DNA of 64,000 nucleotides from Prunella strophiata (taxonomy: Eukaryota; Chordata; Aves; Passeriformes; Prunellidae). The stretch spans positions 6,461,687 through 6,525,686 of the forward strand of contig JAZBQD010000027.1 in assembly GCA_036583965.1 (NCBI GenBank), read 5' to 3'. Positions 36,651-47,406 of the stretch are shown one piece after another. The number at the start of each line of letters is the position of its first letter. Positions within the stretch are counted from its first letter, which is position 1. A model generated the notes under the pieces. The model had not been told where the DNA came from and did no database searches. It saw nothing but the letters and a program-made list of their open reading frames with translations. The position numbers and the translations under genes are program-made.

Positions 36651-37094
36651 CTACAGGGGCAGAAGAGCATCAAAATGTTCAAAACTTTAAAAAGCTGTCA
36701 GAGCAGTCAGTTGTGTGAACATTCCAGTTCCTTAGGTCTGGACTAATGGTGATGAAATTTGGTGTCAGAAATATGCACCCTCTTTAAATCTGGTGCCCCA
36801 GATAACACACAGCTATCTGTGTGTCTAATAAATATGGAATATAGAATTACCAATATATATATCCAAATAATCAAATCCTTGTGTGATTCTCCAATCATTC
36901 ATGCTTTGTGATTATTTTTTTAAGCTTCATTTTTCCTTTACTGTTTGAAGGGTATGTTAGAAGGGTAACTAGACTGAAAATCCTTCTCATAGTAATTTTT
37001 TCCTTGCTCTTGTTTTTTAAGTACAGCTCACTGCTGTTTGAAATAAAGCAGTAAATGTGTCTATTTTATATATTTCCTTTGTTTTTCTCTCTAG

Positions 37095-37186
37095 GAGATA
37101 TCAAACATATTCTAGAAAATGAACTTCAGATTCCTGCATCTAAAATGCTGTTAAAAGGGTGGAAGACTGGAGATGTAGATGATAGT
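37095..37186 (+). CDS. FAF1: FAF1 coding exon 5 (UBL1, middle)
   Basis: This 92-nt exon follows the acceptor tgtttttctctctag and precedes the donor gtaagt. Its first two bases complete a Gly codon and the next 30 codons encode DIKHILENELQIPASKMLLK followed by GWKTGDVDDS, residues about 125-154 of FAF1. It forms the central helix and following strands of the UBL1 beta-grasp fold. Compared with mammalian FAF1 there are only a few substitutions (for example EIKQ to DIKH, PVSK to PASK, VEDS to VDDS). The open frame running past the exon into intron sequence (to 37273) is not coding beyond 37186. Confidence 0.96.
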
Positions 37187-37528
37187 GTAAGTTTTCAACT
37201 GTGTTTTCAGTTAACTGAACTCAGTTTCAAACTGAGCATCTGTGGGTGGGGATTACAATGCAAGAATTGTTAGTTTCAAACAGTGTCAGATGTCTTGGGT
37301 GGCACACAAAGAACTCTTAATCTAAAACATTGCAAAATAAAATCAGGACAAATCAGTTTGTGTTTGCTTTGTATATAATGTGGCCCACCTACAAAAATGA
37401 TGTTTTGAAGTAACAGGAGTGTATCTTGAAACAAAATATTTGCTGATATTGTAAATATAGACCTATAATTAAAAAAAAAGTCAGAATTGGTGAATGTTTT
37501 ATATTTATAATGATTTTTCTCCCCTCAG
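37187..37528 (+). other. FAF1: FAF1 intron 5 (342 bp)
   Basis: This is the only short intron in the window. It is AT-rich, with an A run at about 37471-37479 and a usable polypyrimidine tract (gatttttctcccctcag) at its end. Nothing else was recognised in it. Confidence 0.92.
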
Positions 37529-37617
37529 ACTGTTTTAAAAAGTCTACACTTGCCAAAAAATAATAGTCTTTATGTTCTAACACCTGACCTGCCTCCTCCT
37601 TCTTCAAGTCATTCTGG
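37529..37617 (+). CDS. FAF1: FAF1 coding exon 6 (end of UBL1)
   Basis: This 89-nt exon follows the acceptor tttttctcccctcag and precedes the donor gtaagt. It encodes 29 codons, TVLKSLHLPKNNSLYVLTPD then LPPPSSSHS, plus GG of a Gly codon completed in exon 7 (residues about 155-184). The first part supplies the last strand of UBL1 with the hydrophobic LYVL core. The second is the Pro/Ser-rich hinge between UBL1 and UBL2. The residues agree closely with mammalian FAF1. The nearby open frame at 37389-37697 on the minus strand is a shadow. Confidence 0.96.
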
Positions 37618-38057
37618 GTAAGTCTTTTGGCCATAAATTCTATTTGTATGGTTTGGGTTTTTTTTTTTTTTTGGTGTGTGTTTTTTAGTGAAGCCATGTA
37701 TGTATTTGCAGGAATCTGCAGTCAGTAAGAACAGTGTTTTTACTGCACCTAGTGACTGTTGGGATGAACTAACTCAGGATCTCATTGAAATTGTTGGGAT
37801 TTTTAGAAGTTTGGTGGGGTACATGAACCTCTTAGGTACATACAGAATTTTACACCTCTCAGATGTGAATACTTTAATTTAACAGGAATCTAGTCCCTGT
37901 GGAAACAAGAGTTGGCCTTGCATAATTTGCTGCTTTATGTTGGCCCATTTAATGTATCTTATAAATGTGTGTAAATCAGTTCTCATCTGATCAGAATTTT
38001 CTTTATGAAATGTTCATTACGTTATTTTATCTCGTACTTTTAAAATGTATGTAGATT

Positions 38058-38105
38058 GGCTGAATAATTAATTAATATTAATTATTAGTTATTAATTAAT
38101 GAATA
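38058..38105. repeat. AT palindromic repeat (attaattaat words)
   Basis: A run of overlapping taattaat/attaatta words, including an exact 10-bp self-complementary attaattaat near its right end, makes this stretch able to fold back on itself. It contains many TAAT homeodomain cores but may simply be low-complexity AT sequence. Confidence 0.6.
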
Positions 38106-38187
38106 GAATTTATTTCCTTTAATTGAGAAGGATACATTTTATTACTGATTTGAACACTCAAGAAGTAAGCAGTGAGTGTTCCTATGT

Positions 38188-38815
38188 CACAGAATCACAG
38201 AATCATCAAAGGTGGAAGAGGCCTTCAAGATTATCTGGTTCAAGCCCACCATAATCACCCCTGAAACACATCCCAGGTGCCACATCCAGACATCTCTTGG
38301 ACACTTCCTGACTCCACCACATCCCTGGGCAACTTAATCCAAAGCTTAACCACTCTTTCAGGGAAAGATACTTTTCTAATACCTAATCTGAACTTGCTGT
38401 GGTGGAATTTAATACCATTTCCTCTCATCCTTCTACTTGGGACATGGCAGTGGAGACAGATCCCCTCCTCTTTCTGGGGAGTTTGGAGGGTGAGCAGGTC
38501 TCCTCTGTGCTGAAGGGTTTCTCCAGGAGCACCCAGGCTCCCTCAGTCACCTCAGGACTTTCCCTGCAGGCGCTTCCCGAGCTCCCTTCCCATCTCTGGG
38601 CCTGCTCCAGCCCCTCCTGTCCTTGCAGAGCTGAGGGGCCAGAACTGGACACCAAGTTGTGGCCCCAGCAGCACAGGGGGACAGTCACTGCCTGGTCCTG
38701 CACTGTTCCTGCTAAAATCCAGGTGCCACTGGCCTTCCTGGCCACCTGGGTGTGCCTGGCTCATGTTCAGCCCCTGTCCAGCAGCACCCCCAGGTCTCTT
38801 TCTGCTGTCAGGGAA
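38188..38815 (-). mobile_element. CR1 LINE, 5'-truncated (minus orientation)
   Basis: On the minus strand the element ends in the CR1 signature, two copies of attctgtg (plus-strand cacagaatcacagaat at 38188-38203). Read on the plus strand, the 3' untranslated region runs inward with typical words: ggttcaagcccacca at about 38239, acatccctgggcaactt, ggtctcctctgtgctgaagg, and gagctgaggggccagaactg at about 38627, ending cagcacccccaggtc. It is about 630 bp long and lacks the reverse-transcriptase part, the usual 5' truncation of CR1. It is better preserved than the CR1 copies at 9890 and 35040. Open frames here on either strand, including the 200-codon one at 38399-39001, belong to the repeat and the adjoining LTR. 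Confidence 0.9.
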
Positions 38816-38847
38816 GACTGCAAAGGTTTGAAAATGAAGCGGTGTTA

Positions 38848-39469
38848 TGTAGTGTCAGAGCTCTCTCAGGAGCTCGAGCTGACCCCGATCTGTTTGAGAG
38901 TCTCTGTGTCCCAGCCTGAGAACCAAAGGAGGAGTCAGGAGTCTTCTTGTGCAGTTTCCAAGGTTGTTTATTTTTCCTTATCTAACAAATTTTCTCTCTG
39001 ACCAGCCCAGGTCTGTTCAGCAGGTCAGTCCCAGGCACACTGCCCACCTCTGGGTGGTGTTGTCTTTTTATACTAAAAACTACATGTACATTATTTGTAC
39101 TTTCCAATATCTATCACCTATGTTACACAGTCCAACTCTACACCAATCCAAAAGTGCCACCATCACCCAGAAGATGGAGGCTGTGAAGAAGGAGAAAGGA
39201 CAGAACACACCCAAATTCCTCCATCTTGACCCCCAGAACCCTTATTCTAACAAACCCCAAAATTCTACTTTTCCACCCTGTGATAAGCTAATTATTACTC
39301 TACTTAATTTTTGTGGCTTGCAACTCTTCATATAAGGTTGGTCATTTTTTCCATGGCTCAAAATCAAAGGCACAGGGGTCTTGGGCTCTGTGCCAAGGCC
39401 TTTGAACCCCCTGCCAGGGGCTGGAGCCATCCAGGGCAACCAGAGGGATGTGCCTGGGTTCCGACAACA
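38848..39469 (-). mobile_element. Avian ERV solo LTR, antisense to FAF1
   Basis: About 620 bp. Read on the minus strand it begins near TGTTGTCGGAACCCAGG and ends near CTCTGACACTACA, giving TG...CA ends. Promoter and RNA-end signals are in the right order: TATAAAAAGAC (plus coordinates about 39062-39072), then AATAAA (38967-38972), which would give a short R region. I recognise the overall pattern as a passerine-type ERV LTR, although the family name is uncertain. It retains CpGs (in ttccgac, agctcgag, cccgatc) and intact signals, so it is younger than the LTR at 7312. No internal retroviral sequence is attached. I could not find a convincing target-site duplication, so the edges are uncertain by a few bases. 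Confidence 0.75.
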
Positions 39470-39501
39470 CAGAAAATACTCTTTAAAAGTGGTTAGCAAT
39501 T

Positions 39502-39682
39502 CGTTTGGTTCGTTTTCTCCCGTGTCCTTCCCTTTCCCGAAGGCAGCCCTGGATGTGCTGTTTGCCGGGAAAATGGGAATTGTCCTCGGTAGCCGCTAGA
39601 GGGTGCGCGGGAATTGAGCCTGCCAAGGGAGCAGCTCCGGAGCAGCCAGCGCAGGGATGCCTTTGGAATCGGGCAAAACGCG
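39502..39682. promoter_or_regulatory. CpG-rich islet beside the antisense LTR
   Basis: I count 14 CpG dinucleotides within 181 bp, in a window where whole kilobases have one or none. The islet starts about 30 bp outside the LTR end and contains a CTCF-like motif (39593-39606). It could be an internal CpG islet, an unmethylated regulatory element or the remnant of a young GC-rich repeat. The open frames crossing it in several directions show no recognisable protein. Confidence 0.5.
39593..39606 (+). promoter_or_regulatory. CTCF-like motif (plus strand)
   Basis: CCGCTAGAGGGTGC fits the CTCF core pattern except for T instead of C at position 12, and is followed by gcgg. It lies in the middle of the CpG-rich islet and faces the opposite way to the motif at 34818. 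Confidence 0.4.
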
Positions 39683-40229
39683 GGGATTTCAGCTTGTCTC
39701 AAGAGGGAGGTGGCTTTCTGCCCTTGTAGGTGATAGGAGAATAGTCTGCAATTGCAGTTCTATTAATGGTGAGAGGATTCTTTGAGAGTCAATAGAAATT
39801 AGTAACTGCCTTCCTAATGACTGGAAGTACTTTGTATATTACTAAAAGGTACTTGTGCACATTAACATGTAATCTGTGGGGGAAATAAGAATGCTGATAT
39901 GAATTATAAAATGAATAATTATAAGAAAAGGAGCATTAAGAGAGGGATGAGTGGCAGTGGAACAGAGGGTGGTGTACATGAACTGTATGTGCAAACAGAA
40001 GCTGTATTTGTGTGTGAGTACAATAAGCCATTGTACCTTAGCAATGAAGGTACAAATCTTCTTATTTGAAGAAGAGTGAAAAGACACTACAGCTGCTAAT
40101 TGTTTAATTTCCTTCAATATTTTTTAGCCAGGTATTGCTGTATATTGTATTGAGTGTTATAATTCTGGAGAGAAAACTGGAGTCTGAAGAGAGTTGTTTA
40201 TTGCAACTGCAGTAAAGTATATAACAACA

Positions 40230-40247
40230 AACTGTTTAAAAACAGTT
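40230..40247. repeat. MYB-like inverted repeat
   Basis: AACTGTTT and its exact reverse complement AAACAGTT are separated by two bases. Each arm contains the AACNGTT-type core recognised by MYB-family factors. The sequence is observed and the role is inferred. Confidence 0.3.
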
Positions 40248-43200
40248 CTTAGCCTTTTTTATTGGATTAATGGTTTTAAAGAAGTTCACTTTGACAGTAA
40301 AATCAAAGTAGTTGTTACCTTTTATAGTTTATATTTGTTTCATAGTGGAGATTAGTTCTGGATATTTTTAAGATAAAAGTTGGTAGCTTTGGGACAGCAA
40401 ATGGTGACTAATTAGTGGCTATTTAAACACGGATAATTTGAAGGCTAGATCATCTTCCTGAAGTCATAAATTCTAGATGAAAGGGGAGGCTTGCCTCCAA
40501 TTAAAGCATCAATGCAGATCAAAACACATCTAATTGAAGCAATGTACCAAACCCAGTTACACTGTTTACTGCCTACTGTTAGGTCAGTTATTATTCAGAT
40601 TAGTTTGTTACCCACAATTTTTAAAAGCGTCATGCTCACATCTATTATTAATGGATGTTGAGGAACTTTGCCTCTTGCTCTGGGAGTTCATCTGTTGTTT
40701 TCTTCAAATGCCTTCTGTTTTGAACTAGAGATAAATAGTCGTGATTTGAATATCTCCAGAAAGTGATATTTGAAAAGCCTGAGATTCCAGTATGTGATAT
40801 TTTATCTATATGCCCTTCTTAAAAGGAACAGCCTGGCCTCTGTAAGCTCCAGTTTTTTGTCTGTTCTTTATAGTGAGGCAGAACAGTGTCTGAAACATCC
40901 TATTCCAACATATTGGTATGAAGGCATTGAAGTTTATTGTGACAGACTGAGTGGGCTTAACCCAGAACTGACTGAAAACCAGCATCTAAATGTGGTGGCA
41001 GAGTGATCCTGCCATTTAAACAAACAAAAATCTCCTGGGCTATCTTTGTTCATCAGTGGCCTACCTAAAGCTTTTATAGGTAATAGAAACCCGGTGAATT
41101 ACTACTGCATGCTAGTAAATTGAGGTGGAAAGATTAAATTTAAATGTCAAATACCACCTGTATGGCTCCACCCTGCTTCCACAATTCCAGCTGGCAAAGC
41201 CATACTTACCCATGCACGATATCCAGAGCAGTAACCATGTGTTCTGTGAGCTGTGGACACAATGAAATCTGATTTCTAGTGAATTCCTGCCTCATCCCAG
41301 CAGCTGCAGTAAATCAGCCTTCTTCTTCCATGTTTCCCATCATCTCACCTACCTCTGATGCTGGCTCCAGTTGTTGTATATTTTGTAGCACCTGTGATAT
41401 AGTTTTCCTCTTGCACAGAGTATCAGCCTGCCCTGCATCTGTTCTCCAGCTCACAGTCAGGTGGTATCAAAGGAAAGGAGAAATCATGTCCTGTGGATAG
41501 TTTTGAGATCACTGGCCAGAGGTCACCTGGATGAGTATAAAATACTGCACTTTTAGTGCAGACTTTTACTGAGATGGATGGTACTTTGGGTCCCCTTCTT
41601 CCTCCTGGCTGTTGATTTACACCTGGTATTTGGGACCTTTCTAACACTATGAGACCTCCTTAAAACCAGTGACTATTTTCAAAAGTTACCAGGTGGGAGC
41701 AGAAGTTACCATGTGGGTGGAGAAGAACATGATTTCCCTTGGAAAGCAATCCTGAAAGGAAAGATGCCAAAGAATGTCCATCATTCAGCATCCATGGGGG
41801 TAGATCCCTTGCACCAGCTTTGTCAGATTAGATTAATCCCTTCCTCAGCATGCAATTCCTTCCCTTTGTTGCCTTGGATGCTTCTTGAAGGCTGACAATA
41901 CTCAGTTGAGGAAATAGGTTTAGGAGAATGCAAGAGGGAAGCATGAAAAGTGTGAGCATGGGAGTCTGGCCATGGAGCTGGGTCATCCAGATCATCTCTC
42001 CTTTCTGTCCTGGTGTTCTGGGAGATGCTTTTTTGTTGCTATTGTCATTATAATAAATATAATGTATTTTATACTTTTTTTTGCTAAATAGCTGATAGTC
42101 AAAGGTACTTTATTTTACTTGATGAATCACTGGAAAGTTGAAAAACATTAAAACCCCAGGTGCATACCATGGAGCTTATTAGAAATAATGCAATTTTGCT
42201 AAGTGATTGTAACTTGTTTAACAAGTATAATCATCTGTGTGGAAAAGAAAAATCCCACAGATCCCTTTTTTCAGGCAATAGGTCCATACATTGCTGCATG
42301 CCTCTGCTTTAGATGATTGCAGAGCAGTGCTGGTGATGTGGTGTCTTGCTGTACGTTATCAACTGTAGCAGAGTGTTAATTAAGAACGATGTAACCTGCA
42401 ACTCCAATTATTAGTCTGTCTGTTTAGCTGGACAGGAGCAGTGCCTTGCTTTAGTTACTTTGAAAGCTTCCATAAGAGTGGTAAGATTAATGTTTTATTT
42501 TCCCATCTGTTCATGAGACAGTTTAAAAATCCTGAAGTTTAAAATGCAATAGAATGTAAACAAAAGGGCTTCTGCTCATTTACATGTTAGCCAGATTTGC
42601 TAACTGATTGCTGTTTGAACCTAATCTACCACCTCCTGCTGCATTAGCTACAACAAACATTACATTTACATACTGATTTCTTATTTTGTTTTAATGTAAA
42701 TAATCTGTAATTACAGTAAATTTGGACTTCTGTTGACATGAGCTTATATAAATCTGTAAGTTTAAAATGGAAATGTTAATTACCTTGTGTCATACCTGTT
42801 TATATAAAAATCAGAGGTTTTGGGGAAGTCTGTGTGACTGAGAAAGATATTGCCTAGTGGGAAATACTGAGTGTATTTCATAAAAACTGGAATGAAAAGG
42901 AGCATTTACATATCATTGATTGAGGATTTACTTATGATGTCAAATTCTAAAATATTACTAAAATTTCAAAGAAAAATGCTGTCAAAAAGCAAAGTATCAT
43001 ATAAAAAATCAGAGCATTAATGCCATCACTTAACAGCAGATAGAACCATTCTGTTTTGTATGTCCAAGTCTCTTGCTAGATCTGGTCAGAGCAATGACTG
43101 TGCTCTGATCTGTTTTCTTTTGTCAGTTCTTGAACTTCTTCATTGGGTGTAGGCAGGGTACCTCAATTGGAGGATTGGTGCCCAAAATACAGATTCCCTT

Positions 43201-45352
43201 GCCTCTTGTGCTGTACAGTGAGTGCAGAATGCAGAATCATTCAGCTGAGGTAAAAAGGTTGTAATGGTTTATATCACCTATCAGCAAATGCTTTTGGAAG
43301 TTGGGGTTTGGAGTAGGGGGAAAAATGTTCTAGTAAGAGTGGCCTCCTCTTCCCAGAATTTAGTTTACTTTTACCACTAATTAATTCTCAGATTAAGTGT
43401 ATTCTCTTAGCACTGGTGGCAACAATGAAAAAGAAGGAAAAAAAAAATCTGTCTTGTCTTTAATGGGACCTACAGTTTGACCCTGATTTTTTTTCCCTTT
43501 TAATGTAGCTATTTTATTTGGAAAATTGTAGTGAACTATAACATTTGTAGGAAAATTAAACAGCTGCAAACACTGAGGCCAAAATTTTAGAGATGTGCCT
43601 TGTATTCAAAGTCAGTCTTCTCAAAATGCTTATGTGGACCTAAAGAGAAATAGAAATAAGCTCCATCTTACTGCCAGTGAGAGGTTTCCTTTAAATACTT
43701 TCACCTTGTAAAATTTATCATTACCTTAATGGCTGAAATACAATTTTTGGGCAAGATATATTTTGGTCCAAGTAATTTGGGGTAACCTTCATCCCCCTTT
43801 GCTGGAGGAAATAATTGTGGGAGGCACAGACATCTCTGGCTGTGTGTTCACATCAACCCCATCCCACACAGGAGGGTGGGCACCAGTGCTGGCATCAGTG
43901 TCCCATCAGATGTGCCATCAATTCCTCCTCCTGTGGCTTTCTCGTGGGCACTGTCCAAGCTTTACAGCTGTCAGACCACGTGGGATTTTGATGTAGGAGC
44001 TCCAAGGACTGGAGCAGTTGACCAGTGCATTTCTGTGTAAGCAGAAGTAATGTTCCTAATTTTGTTATTTTTCTGAAGAAAAAGTGAACAATTAGCCATG
44101 CACTGCATTTGCTAACACTTTCAAACTCAGTTTTTCCTCATTTTTTCTTTTTTTTTAGCCAGTTTAATTTTCAGCCTCTTTTTTCACTCTGTTTGTCAAT
44201 GAATATGTACTGAGAATTTGCTTGTTAACAACATTAAGCTTGTGTTGCTTAGAAATCCCAAAAGTAGAGGTGTCAAAATTGTTAATTCAAAAATTAAAGC
44301 TTCTAATTTTTAGGCACTTCATTTAAATTTGTTTGAAGAGTATTTTTTCCTTTCCAAAATACTTCCTGCTCTCACAAGTGGAAAACTTTTCCTATGAGTG
44401 GATGCTTTTTATTAGCAAGCTGTATTTTGAGTTGTACTGAAGTGTGGGGATCATGCATAACTGGAGAGACTGAGGGTTTGATCAGACTGGCCTGTTTATT
44501 CTATGTTTACATCAATTACAGAATGAAAACATGAGTCATGTTATCAGTTAGCATCTACAGATTTTCAGATAGAGTCAAAATTAGCTATAACAGAACCTTG
44601 TGTGAGTCTGTATGGAACCCAGAGCCATTCACATATGCAGTAATTAATGTTTTCAGAGCAATTAAATATGTCATTTGCCTCCAGTATTTGCTGAAAACAA
44701 ATAAAAAATCAGAATCTAAAAAAGCACAGCAGGATATTTTAGTTGCTACTGAACATTTGCCAATAGAAAATATGGTTATAGGGATGCAAAACTTACTAAC
44801 AATCCAATTAGAATTACCTTTGAAAATAATGCAACTTTTCAGGACTCCTTTTTTTATTTTTTTCCCCTGTTTTGAAGGACTGTTAAGTATTTAAAAAATT
44901 GTTAGGCCCTTTGTCGAAAATCTCGTGAAAGTGCAGAAAACTACATGAGCATGCTTTGCCTTGTTCTATTTGCCATCAGTTCTTAATGTGCATCATAGCT
45001 TGATATTTGGTCTGGCCATCAATATGCTGACAAGCCTATTATTAATGGCATTAGGAGTGCTAAATACACCCAATGTTTGTGAAGATAATGGGACTCTCTC
45101 CATTTTGAAAATACTTAACATTAGATGAGCTTTAAAGGCTGCAGTCACCTTATTAAGGAAGGAGTTCAGGAATGGCCTTTGGTCATTCTCAGCATGTTTC
45201 CTTGCATTTAAGAGTGAAAAGAGAGATGATAATGTTGTGCCTGGACTTGTCCATGCAGAGTTTAGGGTACCCTGGGGTTTCTGCATCTAACTGTAAAACA
45301 AGCTATAACATGCTTATCCCTGATTTTCCTGTTTTTCTTTCAACCATTTCAG

Positions 45353-45458
45353 GGCCCTGCAGGAGTCATTAAATCAAAACTTCATGCTGATTGTCACCCA
45401 TCGAGAAGTCCAGCGGGAGTACAACCTCAACTTCTCAGGAAGCAGTACCATTCAGGAG
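45353..45458 (+). CDS. FAF1: FAF1 coding exon 7 (start of UBL2)
   Basis: This 106-nt exon follows the acceptor tttctttcaaccatttcag and precedes the donor gtgagt. The first base completes the split Gly codon and 35 codons follow, including ALQESLNQNFMLIVTHREVQ and REYNLNFSGSSTIQE (residues about 185-219). It opens the second ubiquitin-like domain (UBL2). The pattern of a first strand, a turn with the conserved REYNLNF and the start of the helix agrees with mammalian FAF1, with I to V in FMLI(I/V)THRE. The next exon would be expected to continue with VKRNVYDLTS, and I could not find it in the remaining 18.5 kb. Phase is 1 at the 5' end and 0 at the 3' end. Confidence 0.96.
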
Positions 45459-47392
45459 GTGAGTGCTGTTTCACAGCTGAAGAATAAATGTAGCTCATTA
45501 TAGCTAATGCCAGCTCTCTTAAAGGGGGTTTGCATAGTCTTGATGGATATTTCTGTATTTTATTGGTCTTTTTTATTTTAATCAACTGGATCATCAAGAT
45601 TTGATTTAAAAATTCAGTTAGAAAAAGGTGTTCTATTAAATTATACAGAAAGGATGTTTCTTTTTGTATTGTAGTAGCAAAATATACGAAACAACATTTA
45701 TTGAGTTATTCAAATTGCATTTTACTTGAATCCCTTGAAGCTCCCTCTGTCTTCCCTTGATTTAACCAGCTCCATCTCCATGTTGTAGGCACCTCAGGCA
45801 CTGTGCTGGTTGCTGTTGGGGTGCTGTCATTCTTACTGGCCTGGTGGCCAAATGGTTTTGTGTGTAATGGACACTGCTGCCGTTCTGTGGAACGGCCAGC
45901 AAGGGGTGATATTGGAGAGAACTTCAGCAGAATTAAGTCCTAAAGGAACAAATATCTCTGATGTGACTCTGGACTCTCTGAATTCAGAATAAGCAGTCCC
46001 TTGCATATTTCTAAAACTCCTTTCCTAGCCCAGAGGTTGTTGTCTAGTAGCTCCATGGTGTATCTAATGCCAGATGTTGTGGATGTTATTTTCCATATAA
46101 CCCACTGCCTTCTGGAAACTTGACAAACAACCTAGAAATGTGAATCTTCAGAATTCACATTACAAAATATTAAGATTAAATGTTTGCTTTTCAAATTAAA
46201 TGTATGTTTGCTATTATTGGTCTGACACTTCTCTCAGTTTTTTAGGGTTGAACAGAATTTATTGAAGTTTTTCATGTCGCATGCTGACATGGTAGACAGA
46301 ATTAATTTAAGTTTTGTAAAATTAGCTATGGGAGTAGTATCTCGTACAACAATGAAAAATGATCACTAACTGTTTTCATTGTGAATCCTGTTATTCTTAA
46401 GATCTAAATTCTGATCTTTCCCCCATGTGAAAGCCTGTTTTCTATTTCTTATGTTTAGATCTACTATAGTAAGTTCTGTTTTGCTTTTTGTGGTAATACA
46501 AATACACATACTTGAATCAGTTTGACTTTTGAGGGGCTGAGCTTTGACTCTAAAATTATAAAAAATTTGAACATTTATGGAAATAAGTCATCCAAATATG
46601 TGGTTTTAATTTTAAATGGTGAGATCCTAAAAGAAAACACATACATATATATTGTCTGTTTGTTTTTTATCAATACTGTATCATTTACTTCTTTGTTGGT
46701 GGGTCTTACCTGGCTTAAAGGATCCAGAAAGCTGTGACAGGGGGATCTAGGTTGCCTTTCCATGCACTGAAGTTTTCTTCTTTGTTGGTAATGGCAGGTT
46801 ACAGGCATCAGGTTGCCATATGAAATCAACATAATTTAAAAGTTAATCATGATTTTCCCCTTAAACAACCAAAATAAAATACCCCATCACCACATAACCA
46901 GCATGAGCAGAAAACCTTCCTTTGCCTTTCTTGTATCTGAGTGTCACACCCAACAGAGTGTATAAAATTGTGAAGGGGCTAAAATGAAAGGAGCTCTCTG
47001 GCCCTTGTTGTGCAGCTGATGCTGAACAGGTGAACGTGTCCGTCTGTGCAAAGGCTCCTGGAAATCCCTGGGGATTTCACTGAGGTAAAAGGGTTGCTGA
47101 ACATTTGTCTAATTATAGAAAACAAGCACTGTTTTGAATGTTAACTCCCTGATGGCTTCTTAATTTAATTTTTTTTTTCTTTTAGAGTAATCATTGTAAC
47201 AAATCTAGGCAGTCCTTGTGGTTTGGAGGAATCGGTGGTATCGTTCCTCGTCTCCTTTGTCTCTATCCTCTCCAGGGACTGTTAGATTTTTTTTTTCCTC
47301 TTCACTCTCTTGTTCACACTTTAACAAATTAATAGTTTACTTTCCTCCTGGTGTATTTTTGTAACGGTGGAGAAGCTCAGTGCAGTTGCCAA

Positions 47393-47406
47393 CCACAAGA
47401 GGGCAG
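47393..47406 (+). promoter_or_regulatory. CTCF-like motif (plus strand)
   Basis: CCACAAGAGGGCAG, followed by gaagg, matches the CTCF core with a single less-favoured base (A at position 5). The GAGGGCAG half is a perfect match. It lies about 1.9 kb inside intron 7 and faces the same way as the motif at 39593. Confidence 0.45.

Larger units (their letters stand above)
33996..37094 (+). other. FAF1: FAF1 intron 4
   Basis: This 3.1-kb intron interrupts the UBL1 coding sequence. It begins with an A-rich stretch (about 34020-34140), carries a strong CTCF-like motif at 34818-34831, and is then largely filled by a decayed CR1 element (about 35040-36650) in the sense orientation. About 450 bp of AT-rich sequence separates the CR1 from the next exon. 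I see no other gene. Confidence 0.9.
37618..45352 (+). other. FAF1: FAF1 intron 6
   Basis: This 7.7-kb intron separates UBL1 from UBL2. It contains a T run (37658-37672), an AT-palindromic stretch at about 38058-38105, a CR1 copy (38188-38815) and an LTR (about 38848-39469), both antisense to FAF1, and a CpG-rich islet with a CTCF-like motif (39502-39682). From about 40130 to the end it is AT-rich, repeat-poor DNA with enhancer-like motif density. It includes a MYB-type inverted repeat at 40230-40247 and blocks at about 42330-42800 and 44500-45100. No second gene is supported. The 118-codon frame at 44538-44894 has no recognisable domain. Confidence 0.9.

Noticed and set aside
38399..39001. 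The longest open frame in the window (200 codons, + strand)
   Set aside because: It runs through the non-coding 3' region of a minus-strand CR1 and into an LTR, so it is a chance frame in repeat DNA.
44538..44894. A 118-codon open frame in intron 6
   Set aside because: No domain recognised and no splice sites around it. The sequence looks like AT-rich enhancer-type DNA.
47160..47290. A polypyrimidine-AG site before a CpG-containing stretch, considered as the next FAF1 exon
   Set aside because: The sequence does not encode the expected continuation of UBL2 (VKRNVYDL...) and has no good donor.
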